Of a stretch of DNA of 64,000 bases, positions 1-11,771 are shown piece after piece. The notes below the pieces were generated by a model, which ran no database searches, was not told where the DNA came from, and saw nothing but the letters and a program-made list of their open reading frames with translations. A program made the position numbers and the translations under genes. Source of the DNA: Papaver somniferum (lineage: Eukaryota > Streptophyta > Magnoliopsida > Ranunculales > Papaveraceae); assembly GCF_003573695.1 (NCBI RefSeq), contig NC_039361.1, positions 132,898,777 to 132,962,776 on the forward strand, read 5' to 3'. Every line of letters starts with the position of its first letter. Within the stretch, counting starts at the first letter, position 1.

Positions 1-1183
1 CTCATACTTCCTATCAAGGCATTCGACATATGCTAAAAACCTGAGTGTCGTAATTTAGCTCAAGAGGAGTCCATTTTGATGGGAAACGACCCAAAGATCA
101 AGACATGTTGATCTATAGATCCACTTTGTCACCAGAATTTAGCCAAATTCCATCGTTTAGGGCCTCAAAAGGCCGTTTTCGCCGTTTTAGAAAAGTTTTT
201 GTTTTCTTAATAAACCCTTCTTGGAACAAGGGTAAGTTGGAACGGTGTGGAAGCTAAGCTAGCTGCATCATACTCCACGAGCATGCTTGCAAGGGCAGAT
301 GGACGTGCATTTTCCTAGCCATAAAGCCCGGATCGTAGCATCATCATGGCGCATCGGGGGAGTTACAGCCTGCGGGGCAACGCGCCAAAGGCGTAATTTT
401 TCGATCTGTCACATCGTTTATTTACAGAAAACCCAGTACATACACCAAATTAAGTCAGTTCATCTGACGAGTGAGTTTGAAAGTCAGTTCATCTGACGGT
501 TAATAATTGATGTGCAGACACCAAATTTGGTCAGCGGATTTTAGAGATCTAATAGCTGAGTTTCAAAGTCAGTTCATCTGACGGTTGATAGTGCAAGATT
601 GCTTAATGTTTCCAATTTTTGTTGTTGTTATTAAAAGGGGGGAGATAAATGCTTCCGCTCAACTAAGCTATTGTTCTTCACCAATTCTAGCTGCTGGAAA
701 GATAACGATCTTGATAAGTTAAGTTGGTTTGTTTACTACAAAGAGTTAATGTGAAGTAGACCTAGTTGAAAGCGACAAAATTTAAATCCAAAATATGGCT
801 ACCTGAGTCTTGTCTGTTTACCAGTCAAGATGGAAAAGAACGGACAATGATTATCCATTTCCCTTGAAAAGGGTAATGGTTATCCGTTCTGGAGAGAACG
901 GTTGACGATTTTCTGTTTTTTTTTTCTTAGAACGAGCAATGGTTAGCCGTCCCTTGATTTCTCAGGAAATTACCATTAGAGCTAGGCTCTTCCCAGACTG
1001 ATATGTAAAGGCATTTGGGAAGAGGTTGGGCACCTCCATAAAACCCGGTCTAAAAAAATGTTTTTATGTTATTCTTAGCAAAAATGTGAGTCTTATCTTA
1101 TAAAAACATGTTTTTATGCTATTCTTAGCAAAATGTAAAAATGAAAAATAAATGTGAAACAGTGGTTCTAAACGAACCATGAA
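1..1183. other. Non-coding flank with short direct repeats
   Basis: No convincing gene is seen. The motif agtcagttcatctgacg occurs three times (453-469, 482-498, 567-583). A unit of about 30 bp, with core tttttatgttattcttagca, is repeated at about 1059-1088 and 1109-1137. The reading frame at 287-496 starts inside this repeat-rich DNA, resembles nothing known to me and is not called a gene. Confidence 0.5.
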
Positions 1184-1192
1184 AAAAAACTA
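1184..1192. repeat. 9-bp target-site duplication, left copy (MULE)
   Basis: aaaaaacta is identical to 5106-5114 on the other side of the element. A 9-bp duplication is the usual signature of Mutator-superfamily insertion. Confidence 0.85.
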
Positions 1193-1290
1193 GGGCTTTT
1201 TAATAAAGTAACCACCTTTTTGAACCATATTTAAGAAACTGGCCGTTTTTTTGAATCTTTATATAAACTGGCCGATATTGACATTTTCCA
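1193..1290 (+). repeat. MULE terminal inverted repeat, left
   Basis: The sequence begins gggctttttaataaagt and pairs imperfectly with the reverse complement of 5005-5105. Two aactggcc blocks are conserved at matching spacing. Confidence 0.8.
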
Positions 1291-1555
1291 TCCCGTTTTT
1301 TTCAAAAAACGAATTTAGATAGTTAACTGGCTACGTGGCAGTTAACCTGCTAGGTAAAAGACGACTTAACCCTCGTCTGAGTTCGTAACCAAACCAGTAT
1401 CGAGTCAACTCGGTGACTCATTGCAACGGTCGGATTTGTAACGGTTGGATTTGTAACGGTCAGATTCAGCTTCATTCATATAAATTAGGCCCTGCAGAGA
1501 AAAACCATAGTATTTGTCATACTCAACAGATCAAAAAAATAAAAATAAATAAGAC

Positions 1556-2025
1556 ATGAGCCAAAATGAAGTAAACTCTCAGGCAGCAGTTAGCAGCAGC
1601 AAGGTAAGATTAAGATTAAAACAACCCCTAATTTCATGTTCTATATGTGCACAGGGAATTCATGATCCAAAGGTATGTCCTTGGATTATTCCAGGTGCAA
1701 ATATATACCATGTAATGGTATAAGGCAACTATTGTGTTCAAAAGCAAAAGAAACAAACGAAAAAATGTTTTTGAAGTGTTCAATTCCAACCTGTCAGTAC
1801 TTTGAATGGTTTGACGATGCCATCGATCCTGTCAAATGCAAGATGGTGAAATTACCAGTAGAGAATGGTTGTTACGCTTGCGGAGAATCTGGTCATTGCT
1901 TCAAAAACTGCCCACTGCAAAATCAAACCTGCAACAAAGATCACTGCAAATCAAAAATGGAGATGAAATTTTGCAAGAATGAACACAACAAGAACAGAAT
2001 TCTTTGGACTAGTCACCATATATAA
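1556..2025 (+). CDS. GRF/CCHC zinc-finger protein or captured fragment inside the MULE
   Basis: A plus-strand reading frame (1675-2025, 116 codons) encodes a GRF-type zinc finger: a CKYIPC cysteine pair, then FLKCSIPTC followed by the typical YFEW. It continues into a CCHC zinc knuckle (CYACGESGHCFKNCP) and more cysteines. Such modules bind nucleic acids. An ATG at 1556 follows a TATA-like box (tataaatta, about 1480) and is followed by a splice-donor-like AAG/gtaaga at 1603, so a short first exon is possible. I could not join it in frame with confidence. The gene lies antisense to the transposase and within the element, so it may be a captured host fragment or a second element-encoded protein. 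Confidence 0.55.
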
Positions 2026-2029
2026 CTCT

Positions 2030-4697
2030 CCAGCCACACAAGGGTCAACACCATAGTCAGTCACAAATTCCAACATTTTCTTAATCAATGTAACAGCAGT
2101 AGGAACCAAATTACCATCTACCCATGATGCAGATTCAGTCCTCCTATTGTACCATGTACCCATCACTAAGTTAGCATACATTATTCCTATCATTATAATT
2201 GGTTTATTTTCTCATCTTGTTGATCATATTGTTAAAAGACTCTGAAAATTGTTGTTCATATGTTCACAACAGTGAATAGGGTTAAAAAAGGCTGGACCTG
2301 TGGACCATGTAGCAGGATCTTCTCTACTGAGATAAGCACCAGCTGCAGCACTCTGTTTACAATATTGTCAAAATGTTCCTGCACAGCCAATCAAAAACTA
2401 GCTAACTTGACTGTCAAATAGTGCATAAAACCAATAACAAAGAACTGTTGTGAACTGTCAAACCTGAAAATGCTTTTCTTGTATGCTTTTGCTGCATTCC
2501 AAAGAACTGTATAATTCAAGACCCTTGTAATCCTTCTTGAAATTTTGTATAAATGTCTGCATTTTAACACATGCAATTAACATAAGGACTTTATCTGATC
2601 TGACAAACAAAAGAAAAAGAAACAAAGTTAGACAAGAAAGTTACCTCCAACAGTATCTGTGGTGATGGCCAGGGAACACTATACCAACAGCTTCCAATAA
2701 ACCTTTTGCCTATCTGAAATGAAAGCCACTTTCACTGGATGTGCTAATATTGCATCCTTCAAATGCTTCAAAAAAATGATCCAATTTTCTTTGTTTCAGC
2801 TCTGCATACCATAATTCCTAACATTACTAACCCATTCTGTCCATCAAGTGCAGTTGCAGCCATCAATACTCCCCCATATTCCCCTGTTAGATGGCAGGCA
2901 TCAAGCCCTATAACTCCCCTGCATGCTTTTCGCCAACCCCTCATTGCAGGTTCAAATGAGAGTGTCATGCTTTCAAAGGTGTTATTCACTGTGTCAAAAG
3001 TGAACTTAGCAACAGACCCATCATTGCATTTTGTAAACATCTTGCAGAATGCTGGTACTTCATGTAACTTTCTTTATAGTTCCCATATAATGACTCTAAA
3101 ACTAGATTCCTAGCCTTCCATGCACACTGATATGGTATATTTACTCTCTTTTCAGCTAAGAAGTCTTCCTTGATTTTATAAGGGTCTGGAACAACTTTTT
3201 TAGGCTTATTCTTCATCTGATCAAGAACAAAATCCTTTACAAAATGAGGATCAGCAGATCTATTCCTATTTTGGGGATCCCCTTCACACTTATGTTCCAA
3301 ATTCACTTTCCTAAGAACAAAAGTCTTCTCACCCTCTTTCTTGCTAGCATACACAAACCAAGGACAATCATGTTCTGTTTTAAACCTACACTCAGCCTTA
3401 ATTCTAGAGGGAGCACTTCTATCCAAAATATATTGACACTTATTAAGAACACATAACCCCTGAGATGTTTCTTAAATGCTTCCTTATTTTCAAATCTAGT
3501 TTTTACCTCCATTTGCTAGGATCTACTGGAATAAAAACTTCTTCTTCAGGGAAAAGATCTACATCATGCTCACCCTTCATGTACTGACCAAAATCATCAT
3601 CAAAGTCATCCATGTAAGCAGGTCTTTCATCCACATCCTTACCTTCACATTCAAGATCAACATCAGTACCATATAATAAGTTACAAATGCAAATAAATGA
3701 AATCAGTTATAAATGAAATATACCTTTCTTTGCCTCTTTTTCTCCTTCTTCTTCTTCTTCTTCTTCTTCTTCTTTCTTCTTTTTTCCTTTCTCTTCATCT
3801 GATTCCCATACTCAATGTCTTCATCACTGTCATATACTGGAGGAGCTTCTGGATTCTCAATTGGGTGACATTCATCTTCTTTGGTGTTTTCCAGCTGAAT
3901 ATTGTCCACATCTTCAACAAACTTAACTTCATTGTAGCTTTTGACTGACTGCAACCACTGCTACTAGCCTGAGAATGTTTGGATATGGGCACATCCATGA
4001 AACTCAGCTTTCTTGATGCACCTTCAACTGATTTATCCACACTATTTAGCCTTGGGGATCTTCTAGGGGTGGTTCCCTTACTAACTGTCTTCTTCTTGGT
4101 GTAGTCTTTGGAGTCCCAAACACTGGTCTTCATCCCCATCCACAAACATATACATCCATCCTCATTTACAAAAGAATCCTCCCAAAAATTATCAAAATCA
4201 TCATTGTTTAACAATGGCAGTGGCAGACATTCTTCCTTAAACCAATATAATTAAACTTCTCTTTAACATCCATAGACAAACCCTTATACACCATATACTT
4301 AAGTGTCATCAAGTCTGTTTCATCTCTATGGCAATCAGGAAATACCAAAGTCTCATTCTTTGGCTCCGCATATACACTGATATTCCTAAATTTGAACTGA
4401 CTGCAACACAAATGAAACAAAATCAGATATAAACCTATGAAAACCCAATGAAAACCTAATTAAGCAATATTACTTAAAATCAAACACCCAATCACGAAAA
4501 TTAAACCCCAATTAAACAATAAAAATTTGGTTTCAAATAAACCCTAATTACAAAGGAAAAAAAACAGAAACCCTAAAAATCAATCGATCAATTAAATTAA
4601 TTAACTATCAATACAATGATTTTCATCATATATTAAGTCACGGGTTTCGTTAATCTTACCTTGATTCAGACTGTTTCAATCCCGGTTTGTACCTCAT
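2030..4697 (-). pseudogene. MuDR/MULE transposase pseudogene
   Basis: The start is MRYKPG at 4697, with a donor after 4660; exon 2 starts at 4400 and has a PB1-like N-terminal region. A lysine-rich acidic linker follows, encoded partly by a CTT microsatellite near 3750. Next are the MuDR DNA-binding region (CPWFVYASK and LEHKC, around 3350) and the MULE catalytic domain (GLDACHLTGEYGG near 2910, containing the first catalytic Asp). Further C-terminal conserved segments run to about 2030. The pieces lie in different frames: for example, the frame shifts near 4230 and around 3900, and stops interrupt 2400-2750. It is a dead copy of a cut-and-paste transposase. The SWIM finger usual for the family was not seen. 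Confidence 0.8.
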
Positions 4698-5004
4698 CTT
4701 CACTGTATCACCACTATCTCTGAATCCCTAAATATGTATAACTTTTCTTCCAAATACACTCTGGTTTTCTGCTAACATCTATGTCTTCAGCAAAAACAAC
4801 TTCAATAACACCAGCTTCAAACAGCTTCAATACCTAACCCTAGTTTCAGAACGAGGGAGAGAGAACGAGGGAGAGAAGAGAACGAGGGAGAGAAGAGAAA
4901 TTGTGGTGAGAGACCACAGGGTCTTTAAATGGGCAAGGGCACAGTCGTAAATTCTCCTACCGAGTTTGACTTATTCAACGCAGCTGACCGATCTGGTGGG
5001 CCCA

Positions 5005-5105
5005 GGTGTCAACTCTAACAGAAAGGCCAGTTTCTAAAAGAATTTAAAAGTTTGGCCGGTTTATTAATTATATGGTTTGAAGCAGGACACTTTATTAATT
5101 TGCCC
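5005..5105 (-). repeat. MULE terminal inverted repeat, right
   Basis: Read on the minus strand it begins gggcaaattaataaagtg and aligns with the left terminal repeat with small indels. Confidence 0.8.
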
Positions 5106-5114
5106 AAAAAACTA
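5106..5114. repeat. 9-bp target-site duplication, right copy (MULE)
   Basis: aaaaaacta, identical to 1184-1192. Confidence 0.85.
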
Positions 5115-5268
5115 AGGAAAAACTGTCCCTCTCACATTTTCGGCCCCCACAATTTCAATGAATGTGATGTGAGAAATGTAGTTTTGCGGTGGTTTCTTCG
5201 ACGATTTGTTAAAGATTTTTTTGTTAGTGAAAGAACATATATGGTGGGCATTTGTGTCAATCCCATTC

Positions 5269-5279
5269 TATTTATAAAG
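5269..5279 (+). promoter_or_regulatory. Probable TATA box of the ELMO gene
   Basis: tatttataaag lies about 200 bp upstream of the start codon, followed by a CT-rich leader (ctctctctgtctttctctct) typical of plant 5' UTRs. Everything more than about 165 bp upstream of the box has been replaced by the MULE terminal repeat. Confidence 0.5.
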
Positions 5280-5476
5280 CTCAGGTATTGGGTCCAAAGG
5301 TTGGTCCTCCTCCAGCTCCACCGGTCTTTACTCTAAGACACAAGATGGCGAGAACCTAAAGTAAAAGACGAGCGACACATCTCTCTCTGTCTTTCTCTCT
5401 AATGTAAACACACAACAGAGAGGTAGTTAAGATAGGTTTGTTACTCATTCAAGAATTGATTTCTCAAGTTAAGAAA

Positions 5477-8400
5477 ATGACACATTCTATCTCATTTTCT
5501 GTTGAGACGAGGAGTGCAGTGGTAGAGACAAGTAGTAGTTGTAGCAGCCAAGAAATAGGAGGAGGAAGCAGAAGTTGTGTTTCCATTATAAATCGCCAAA
5601 CAACTCGTTCTTCGGCTAATTCACTCTCTAGATCATCTTGTCAACCTCAAGACTCTTCATCTGTTTCTTCATCAGGTACTTATCTTCGTATGATCAGTTT
5701 GATCTGAGCTATCATTTTCTGCTGGAATAAAATTTTGTTTTGCCTCGGTTTTTTGGTCGGAATATGCTGTTTTGGATCTTCATTTTACATATTACCAAAA
5801 TTTCAAAAACTTAGTGGTTGAAGATTCAATTCCCGTCGGACTAGTAAATTAATCCGGTCCATTTTTTTCTTTTCTTTTGAAGGCGTGACGAAATGAACTC
5901 TTACTAAAAGACATTATCACCTAAAATCCGGCAGGTCCGGTGCCAAATTTACAGTCACCTAGCTGGTGCTGATTAGAGAGGAATCAATATCATTTCGGGA
6001 TATAACATATTTCATCCACATCCCACCAAAGTACTAGTCATTTTGGTCGATAAGACTGGTTCTTTTTGCGGAAGTATTTAACTTCGGAAAAACAAATTCC
6101 ATCGTGATTCAAAAATATTAACGAACTAATAAATTACTGAGCAATGACCGATCACAACCTTTTTTACTGCGCAACCAACTTTCTGGTTGCTCAAAAATCT
6201 GATCTGACTATTTAGGCTTACACTACTAGTACTAGATGCGCTTCTACGGAAAATATTTGCTAGTTACGGTGGTCTGTCTTTCAAACGGTTTTTGCAAATT
6301 TGATGGATAAAATTGATTGATTTCTTACACGGACACGTTTTGCTCTTGTCCGTTTGTCTGTCCCCCCACTGTCAGTTTGATTTCCGGGAGAACACTAACA
6401 GCACTAGGATTATACTTGAGTCGGCTGTTGGATGAAAACCCATTCTTGAAAAGATTTCTCGTTCACATAAGGCACGTGAGAAATAGACAGTACAGTTTCA
6501 GGGTTTTAAATACCTGCTAATTCTGCTCTGCCGGCTATATCATGTATTTGTCGGAATTGTCAGAACAATGCATGTGACGGAACCCAAGTTTGAAGTCAAA
6601 GATGAGCACTTTCACTTCTCTTCCTTGAGGTTGATGTGGTCCTTCTCGTTCAAACATTCAATCTCATGTCATGTCAAACTAATTAACTTTTTACTCTTGT
6701 CTCATTTGTCAGTCATCCGCATTCTAAGCCGTTCGTTTTATATACTTTTATTTTATGTTGAATCCAGATTATTATGTTTTACGAGAAAATAATTTCTATG
6801 GTTTGTTAACCCGGCTAAATTGGGGCTTATAATTGGGCCTATGACTAAAAGCAAAAATGGCATTAAGAAATAACCTCTAGGAACCCCATCCAACTACTTT
6901 GGTTAATGGTTAATTTGTCCTTAATTACTTAGCAATAATTTAATTGGTTAGTAATAAAAAAATCATGTTAGACGTGAAATTAACTTGTGTTAATGAATCA
7001 TCTAAACATGGAAAAATTTAAAATTTTGAAATTTTCTAAGAACACCAACCAAGAATCGGTCTATGTTCATATTAGTATCAACCGATTGTAACTTTGTGAA
7101 AGGACAATAGTCCCACATTGCTATAATCCTCTTAATTAACTTAAAATATAATATGGAAGGGTCGCTCCACTCATTGCCAATTGGTTTTGAGTTGGATGTC
7201 CGCAAAGTTTAACATGGTATCAGAGCTAAGCCCAAACCCAGGTCTGCGTATGCCGGGTGTAGGCCGAGTTACTGGCCGAAGTGTTTAACCGATTTTGTCA
7301 CTTGTACACCCTGGGTGTAGGCCTGCCGATACTGGCCGAGGTGTTACCCCCTGATTTAGTCACTCACCTGTGTACACTTGTTACCGATGGACTGGTAACT
7401 CGTACGTAGGTCCACATGTGAGGTCTAGTGACTGGCCTTACACGTGAGGGGGCGTGTGAAAGGACAATAGTCCCACATCGCTATAATCCGCTTAATTAAC
7501 TTAAAATATAATATGGAAGGGCCGCTCAACTCATTGCCAATTGGTTTTGAGTTGGATATCCGCAAACTTTAACAAACTTCAAAAATGTACATAAATTTTT
7601 TGAAATTTGCTTTTATCCAGAATCGGTTTATATAGACATGAAAAATCAACCGATTTCCAGAATCGGTTTATATGGACATGAACATAAATCGATTCTGGTA
7701 TTTTTTTCTTCTAGTTAGTTGTTAAACATCAAATACAACTAACATTTATTCTACTCCATACATATACTCGAGTTAAGAATGAGTAAGATTTCATACTCAT
7801 TTTCAAATCGTTTGAGAAGTCATACTCGTTTTCAATTCGAATATAAAATTATACTCGTTTTCAAGTTAGGTGCAAAATCATACGCATTTTCAATTCGGGT
7901 ATAACATTATTTTCACTTGTACTCGAACTGAAATCGAGTATGATTTCATACTCAATTTGTGATCGAGTATTAACTAGAAAAAAAAAATGGGTTACCAAAA
8001 TCAGTTAATGTGGTCTTTCACATAATCCGATTCTAGCAAAAAAAAAAACATACAAAAGATTTGATATTTCACATAATCGGTTTATATATGAGGTACATAA
8101 AGACCGATTCTTGATTTCTCTACAAATCCAAACTTGGACTCAGAATCGGTTATGTGTGCATTAGTATAAACCGATTGTGGTTGTTGTTCATCACATCATC
8201 CCAGAATCGGTTTATGTATGTGTACACCAAAAATCGATTCCTGGTAACATCAACTACAATAGGTTTATTCTAGTGCATACATAAACCGATTCTAGGTTGA
8301 TTTTTCAGAAAATTAGATGAAGAAATTTCAGAGATTCATGGTTAAATCGTTGTTGAGTTTTTCTCTAAAGGAACGGATTAAAGGGAGTTAACTCAATCGC

Positions 8401-9193
8401 TCGAATTTATTTGTCGCTGATTTTTTTTTCAAAAACCAAAAAGTAGAGAATTGAATTGTTGTTTGTAATTAGGTTTTAGTTTTTTTTTTTTTTTTTTTTT
8501 TTGATGAATTGGGTTTTAATTTTTGATTGAAGATTGTTAATAGAAATGATTTAGATTTTAGAATTTGTTTTAGGAATTATTAAGAATGTATAAGGATAAT
8601 CTAGTATTTTAATACACTTTAGACACCTCTTATCATTCTCTATTGGGTGGATGAAGAAATCCGTAGGCCCCAATTTAACCAGGATTGTTAAGCATTTGTT
8701 TACCTTGTTTTGTTGCTGCAAATAGTCTTTTGGATCTTGATGGCTTCCTTACCGTTTCCATTACAGATCATATCGCATTGGTGTCAACACAGTGCTATAC
8801 AAGAGGCCTATAATAAGGGCGCAACATAGTGTTTCAACAAGAGGCCTAGTTTAAGTTGCTTAACTACACCTTAAGCACATTATCCATCCCCGGCCCTGCA
8901 AATATTCAACCAGCTGGGGACAATATGTGCTCCCTGGATTTATATCACACGTTTAACATGAATGAATGTGATATCAACAATTTTTGGTATAAACAGATGG
9001 ATGCACCCATACCTTTCTCAATTTGCCATTCATTTGATACTAAATAAGCTGTAACCCACAAAGTCCATAAAGACTCCATACTGATACTACCCCATAATGA
9101 ATAATTTAAGTATGAGAAATACTTTCACTTTCTTGTTTGCATTTAAAATCAATTGGAACATCAAAGGAGAGCCATTTTCTTCATTTTTTTCTT

Positions 9194-9224
<31 letters not shown>

Positions 9225-11771
9225 TTTTCACTGTGTTTATATGAAATGCTTTGGTGTAGTTTTTACGCGACGTAACAGGAAATGTACAGTAGTTGTGTTT
9301 TTCATACTGGCTTTACTTTTCGAGTTATTTTATCCTAAAATGTTCTGAGTATTAAGGTAGAATTGTGTTCTTTTGGTCCAGATGATCATGATCATGCTAC
9401 TTGTGCCACTCCCACATGGATTGGAAAGGGTCTTACTTGTGTTTGTTTCAAAAGAAAAGGAGCTTATGAGCGAATTTGCATCAATTTGACACCATTACAG
9501 GTAATAATACATATTTATACGTCCATCGGTTTCCATACGAATATGCTTACTTAATGTTTGATGTTATTTCTAGCTAGTCGGTTTTTTTTTTTCATTTTCT
9601 CACCAAAGCTAATGAAAGGATGAAACTATTAGGAAGATCTTGTGGATGGTTATCATTTTGTGTTAACATCGAAAATAACTGAATTCTGCAAAAGATGGGC
9701 AACTGATTGATTGTAATCTTAAGTCTAAAGTCATACCAAAATCAAACAAATGACGGGAATGGACGTATGACCCTGTACCTACAGAGGCAAAGTTAAGTCA
9801 CACGGTGAATGATTAAACATAAAAATGTTTTCTATGATTCTTGAATATCAAAACTATAATCATTGGCTAACAGTGCATGTAATGGTAGTTTTAGAGAGAC
9901 GGTTAGATGTTTAACTGTGCTCCTTAGATATGTTGTTTCACTTGCTCTTTGCTATTCTTCATTGATTGTTCACTGTTATGGTACAAAATTCTTCCAAGCA
10001 TTCCTTAATGGACATTGGATTGTTGTAGTTCCCTTCTAACATATACCCTGTGTGCTAACATATATTTCCAGATATGTTGTCTCACTTGTTTGAATTTTCT
10101 ACAATTTTTCTACTGACGTCTCACCTGATTAAAAATTGTAGGAAGATAGATTGCGGAGGTTGAAACATAGGATGAAGGTGAATTTTGATGCTTCTAGAGC
10201 TGACCACCAGGTAAAGCTTGGTCGTACGTTACTCTTTAATTGTGTCTTGTGAAACGGGTGTATTGAGAAATAGAGAGCGTGTACAAATTCTTTTGTCGTG
10301 TACCCTTCTATTCTGAATAATCAGTAAATCCATTTTCAAAATTGCAGGGAGCACTGAGAGCTCTTTGGTCTGCTACATTCCCAGGTCAGCATCTCCATGG
10401 TTTGATATCAGAGCAGTGGAAGGAAATGGGATGGCAGGGTAGAGATCCATCAACTGATTTTAGGTATCCGTGATCAGAATCCCATTCAATTGTATTTGTA
10501 TGTCATTCCCATCCTTTACTGTTAGCTAAATTCATGCTTGTGATTCCTAATGCACCTTGATGAATATAGGGGTGCAGGATTCATTTCGTTGGAGAATTTG
10601 CTCTTCTTTGCAAAGACGTTTCCTGTAAGCTCCTAATCTGAAATAGACTCAACGCCAAAGGAATCTTCAAGTGTTTTTTTTTTCCTACACAAATGTTCAT
10701 GGGATCACATTGTTTTCTTGCAGATATCCTTCCAACGTCTTTTAAATAAGCAAGGGGGTAAACGAGCTACTTGGGAGTATCCATTTGCCGCTGCTGGCGT
10801 GAATATTACATTCATGATCATGCAAATGCTAGACCTAGAATCCGGTAAGAATATCTAAATAACATATTCTGACATAGATGTGGATACATGCTTCATTCAC
10901 GCATGAAATTTCACTATACTGGTCTAGGCAGTGTTTGCATATCTTACCTGAAGCCTCATCATCATTATAGCAGTCCAAATAGAAAACTACGAGTATTAAC
11001 ATGCATGCAAAGATCTTAATATACTACCTATCTATTTACAGCGAAACCAAGGACCTTCGTAAGAGCAGTTTTCATCCAGATGTTATCAGGTAAGAACCTG
11101 CCATTCCCCCAAGTATATTTATGTACTAGACATTTGTGCTCCATAGAAATCAAAAGGTGTGCACTACCAGAATATATAACAAACTAGCTCAACTTCGTCC
11201 GCAGAACTTGTTGTGATTAATCCCAGTTTTTTTCTTCATTTCAGAAGATGAATGGGCATTCGACTTGCTTTATTGTGTGGCATTTGTGGTCATGGACAAG
11301 CAATGGCTAGACAAGAATGCCACATACATGGAGTTCAATGTAAGATATCAGTACCAAATTCATAAAATTCTTGCATCATAATCCAGTACAAACGGGAAAA
11401 AAAAATAAAAAGAAAATTCATCATATGGATATATTGACCCTTACATGTAAATCCATTTGGGGCCACTTTAATCCCAATTCAGGTCCTACTGAAACTACAT
11501 TTGTAATAATATTGTATAATGGTAGATTAAGGATAGAACTGTGTTTCAGCCGTAAGGTTTAGAAGTTAAGGCCCATAAACAGCTGACAGCTCAGCTGATT
11601 CAGATTTTCTTCCCTTAATCTTTAAGGTCACATTGTTTAGTCGTCTGAGTGGTGCTGATTATGGTTTAACAGGATGTTCTGAAATCAACTTGGGCTCAAC
11701 TAGAAAGGGAACTTCTACTGGATGATGTCTTACGGATTGAAGACATGCCGTCATATGGCCTTCTCTGTTGA
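5477..11771 (+). CDS. ELMO domain-containing protein (ELMO/CED-12 family), nine exons
   Basis: I placed exons at 5477-5675, 9361-9500, 10142-10210, 10348-10463, 10570-10624, 10724-10844, 11042-11089, 11245-11339 and 11673-11771. All introns are GT..AG and phases match across every junction. They total 942 nt, or 313 residues plus stop. The N-terminus is Ser-rich and low-complexity. From about residue 84 the protein matches plant ELMO proteins: PTWIGKG, then the ELMO domain with WKEMGWQGRDPSTDFRG (160-176), ENLLFFAK, WEYPFAAAGVNITFM (about 210-224), FDLLYC and a C-terminal EDMPSYGLL. ELMO-domain proteins in animals act with DOCK exchange factors or as Arf GAP-like regulators; plant members are poorly characterised. 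The start was chosen as the first in-frame ATG after the TATA box. It appears intact. Intron 1 is unusually long (3.7 kb) and repeat-filled. Confidence 0.93.
7095..7214 (+). repeat. TRIM 5' LTR
   Basis: 120 bp, TG..CA, with a few substitutions relative to 7455-7574. Confidence 0.9.
7215..7226 (+). promoter_or_regulatory. TRIM primer-binding site (tRNA-iMet)
   Basis: TGGTATCAGAGC lies immediately after the left LTR, complementary to the 3' end of plant initiator tRNA-Met. Confidence 0.9.
7455..7574 (+). repeat. TRIM 3' LTR
   Basis: 120 bp, TG..CA, preceded by a G-rich polypurine tract and followed by the TSD copy aactt. Confidence 0.9.
7760..7980. repeat. Degenerate tandem repeat of about 38 bp (catactcgttttcaa core)
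   Basis: The core catactc(g/a)ttttcaattcg recurs about five times, sometimes inverted (cgagtatgatttcatactc). It lies between hairpins of the surrounding array. Confidence 0.55.
9191..9223 (+). repeat. CTT microsatellite
   Basis: Eleven uninterrupted CTT units, inside ELMO intron 1 about 140 bp before exon 2. Confidence 0.9.

Larger units (their letters stand above)
1193..5105 (-). mobile_element. Mutator-like DNA transposon (MULE)
   Basis: A 3.9 kb element is bounded by perfect 9-bp duplications (aaaaaacta). Its imperfect terminal inverted repeats are about 95-100 bp (1193-1290 and about 5005-5105); both begin gggc and share the blocks ttaataaagt and aactggcc. On the minus strand it holds remnants of a MuDR/MULE transposase, and on the plus strand a small zinc-finger gene or fragment. 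The transposase is broken by frameshifts, so the element is unlikely to be autonomous. Its right end lies about 165 bp upstream of the TATA box of the ELMO gene. The orientation given is that of the transposase. Confidence 0.88.
7095..7574 (+). mobile_element. TRIM (terminal-repeat retrotransposon in miniature)
   Basis: Two near-identical 120-bp terminal direct repeats (7095-7214, 7455-7574) begin TG and end CA. They flank a 240-bp non-coding interior. The interior opens with the initiator tRNA-Met primer-binding site TGGTATCAGAGC directly after the left repeat. It ends with the purine tract gtgagggggcg before the right repeat. A 5-bp target duplication aactt flanks the element (7090-7094, 7575-7579). 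It encodes nothing and would depend on proteins from an autonomous element. Confidence 0.93.
7051..8310. repeat. Array of short imperfect hairpins with AGAATCGG/CCGATTCT stems
   Basis: At least seven imperfect palindromes of about 40-50 bp occur at about 7051-7089, 7617-7660, 7658-7698, 8000-8036, 8062-8114, 8139-8179, 8202-8250 and 8253-8306. Each has an arm near agaatcggttta and an inverted partner such as taaaccgattct. Loops contain variable atg/cat-rich DNA. The TRIM was inserted immediately after the first hairpin. I do not recognise the family. Confidence 0.6.
5676..9360 (+). other. ELMO intron 1, 3.7 kb, with nested repeats
   Basis: The donor gtactt follows TCATCAG and the acceptor is aaggtag at 9360. 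It holds a TRIM element (7095-7574), hairpin repeats (7051-8310), a degenerate 38-bp repeat block, a poly(T) stretch near 8485 and a CTT microsatellite (9191-9223). Short open frames inside it, such as 6317-6520 and 6568-6792, show no similarity I recognise. Confidence 0.8.

Noticed and set aside
1..1183. Helitron or LTR remnant suggested by repeated tcagttcatctgacg
   Set aside because: No Helitron 3' hairpin with CTRR end, no LTR pair and no TSD could be found.
3697..3948. Leu-rich plus-strand frame and its mirror Lys-rich frame
   Set aside because: The Leu run is the antisense of a CTT microsatellite. The Lys/Glu version belongs to the transposase linker, so no separate membrane protein is called.
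9097..9348. Ser/Phe-rich plus-strand frame
   Set aside because: A CTT microsatellite frame in ELMO intron 1, just before exon 2.
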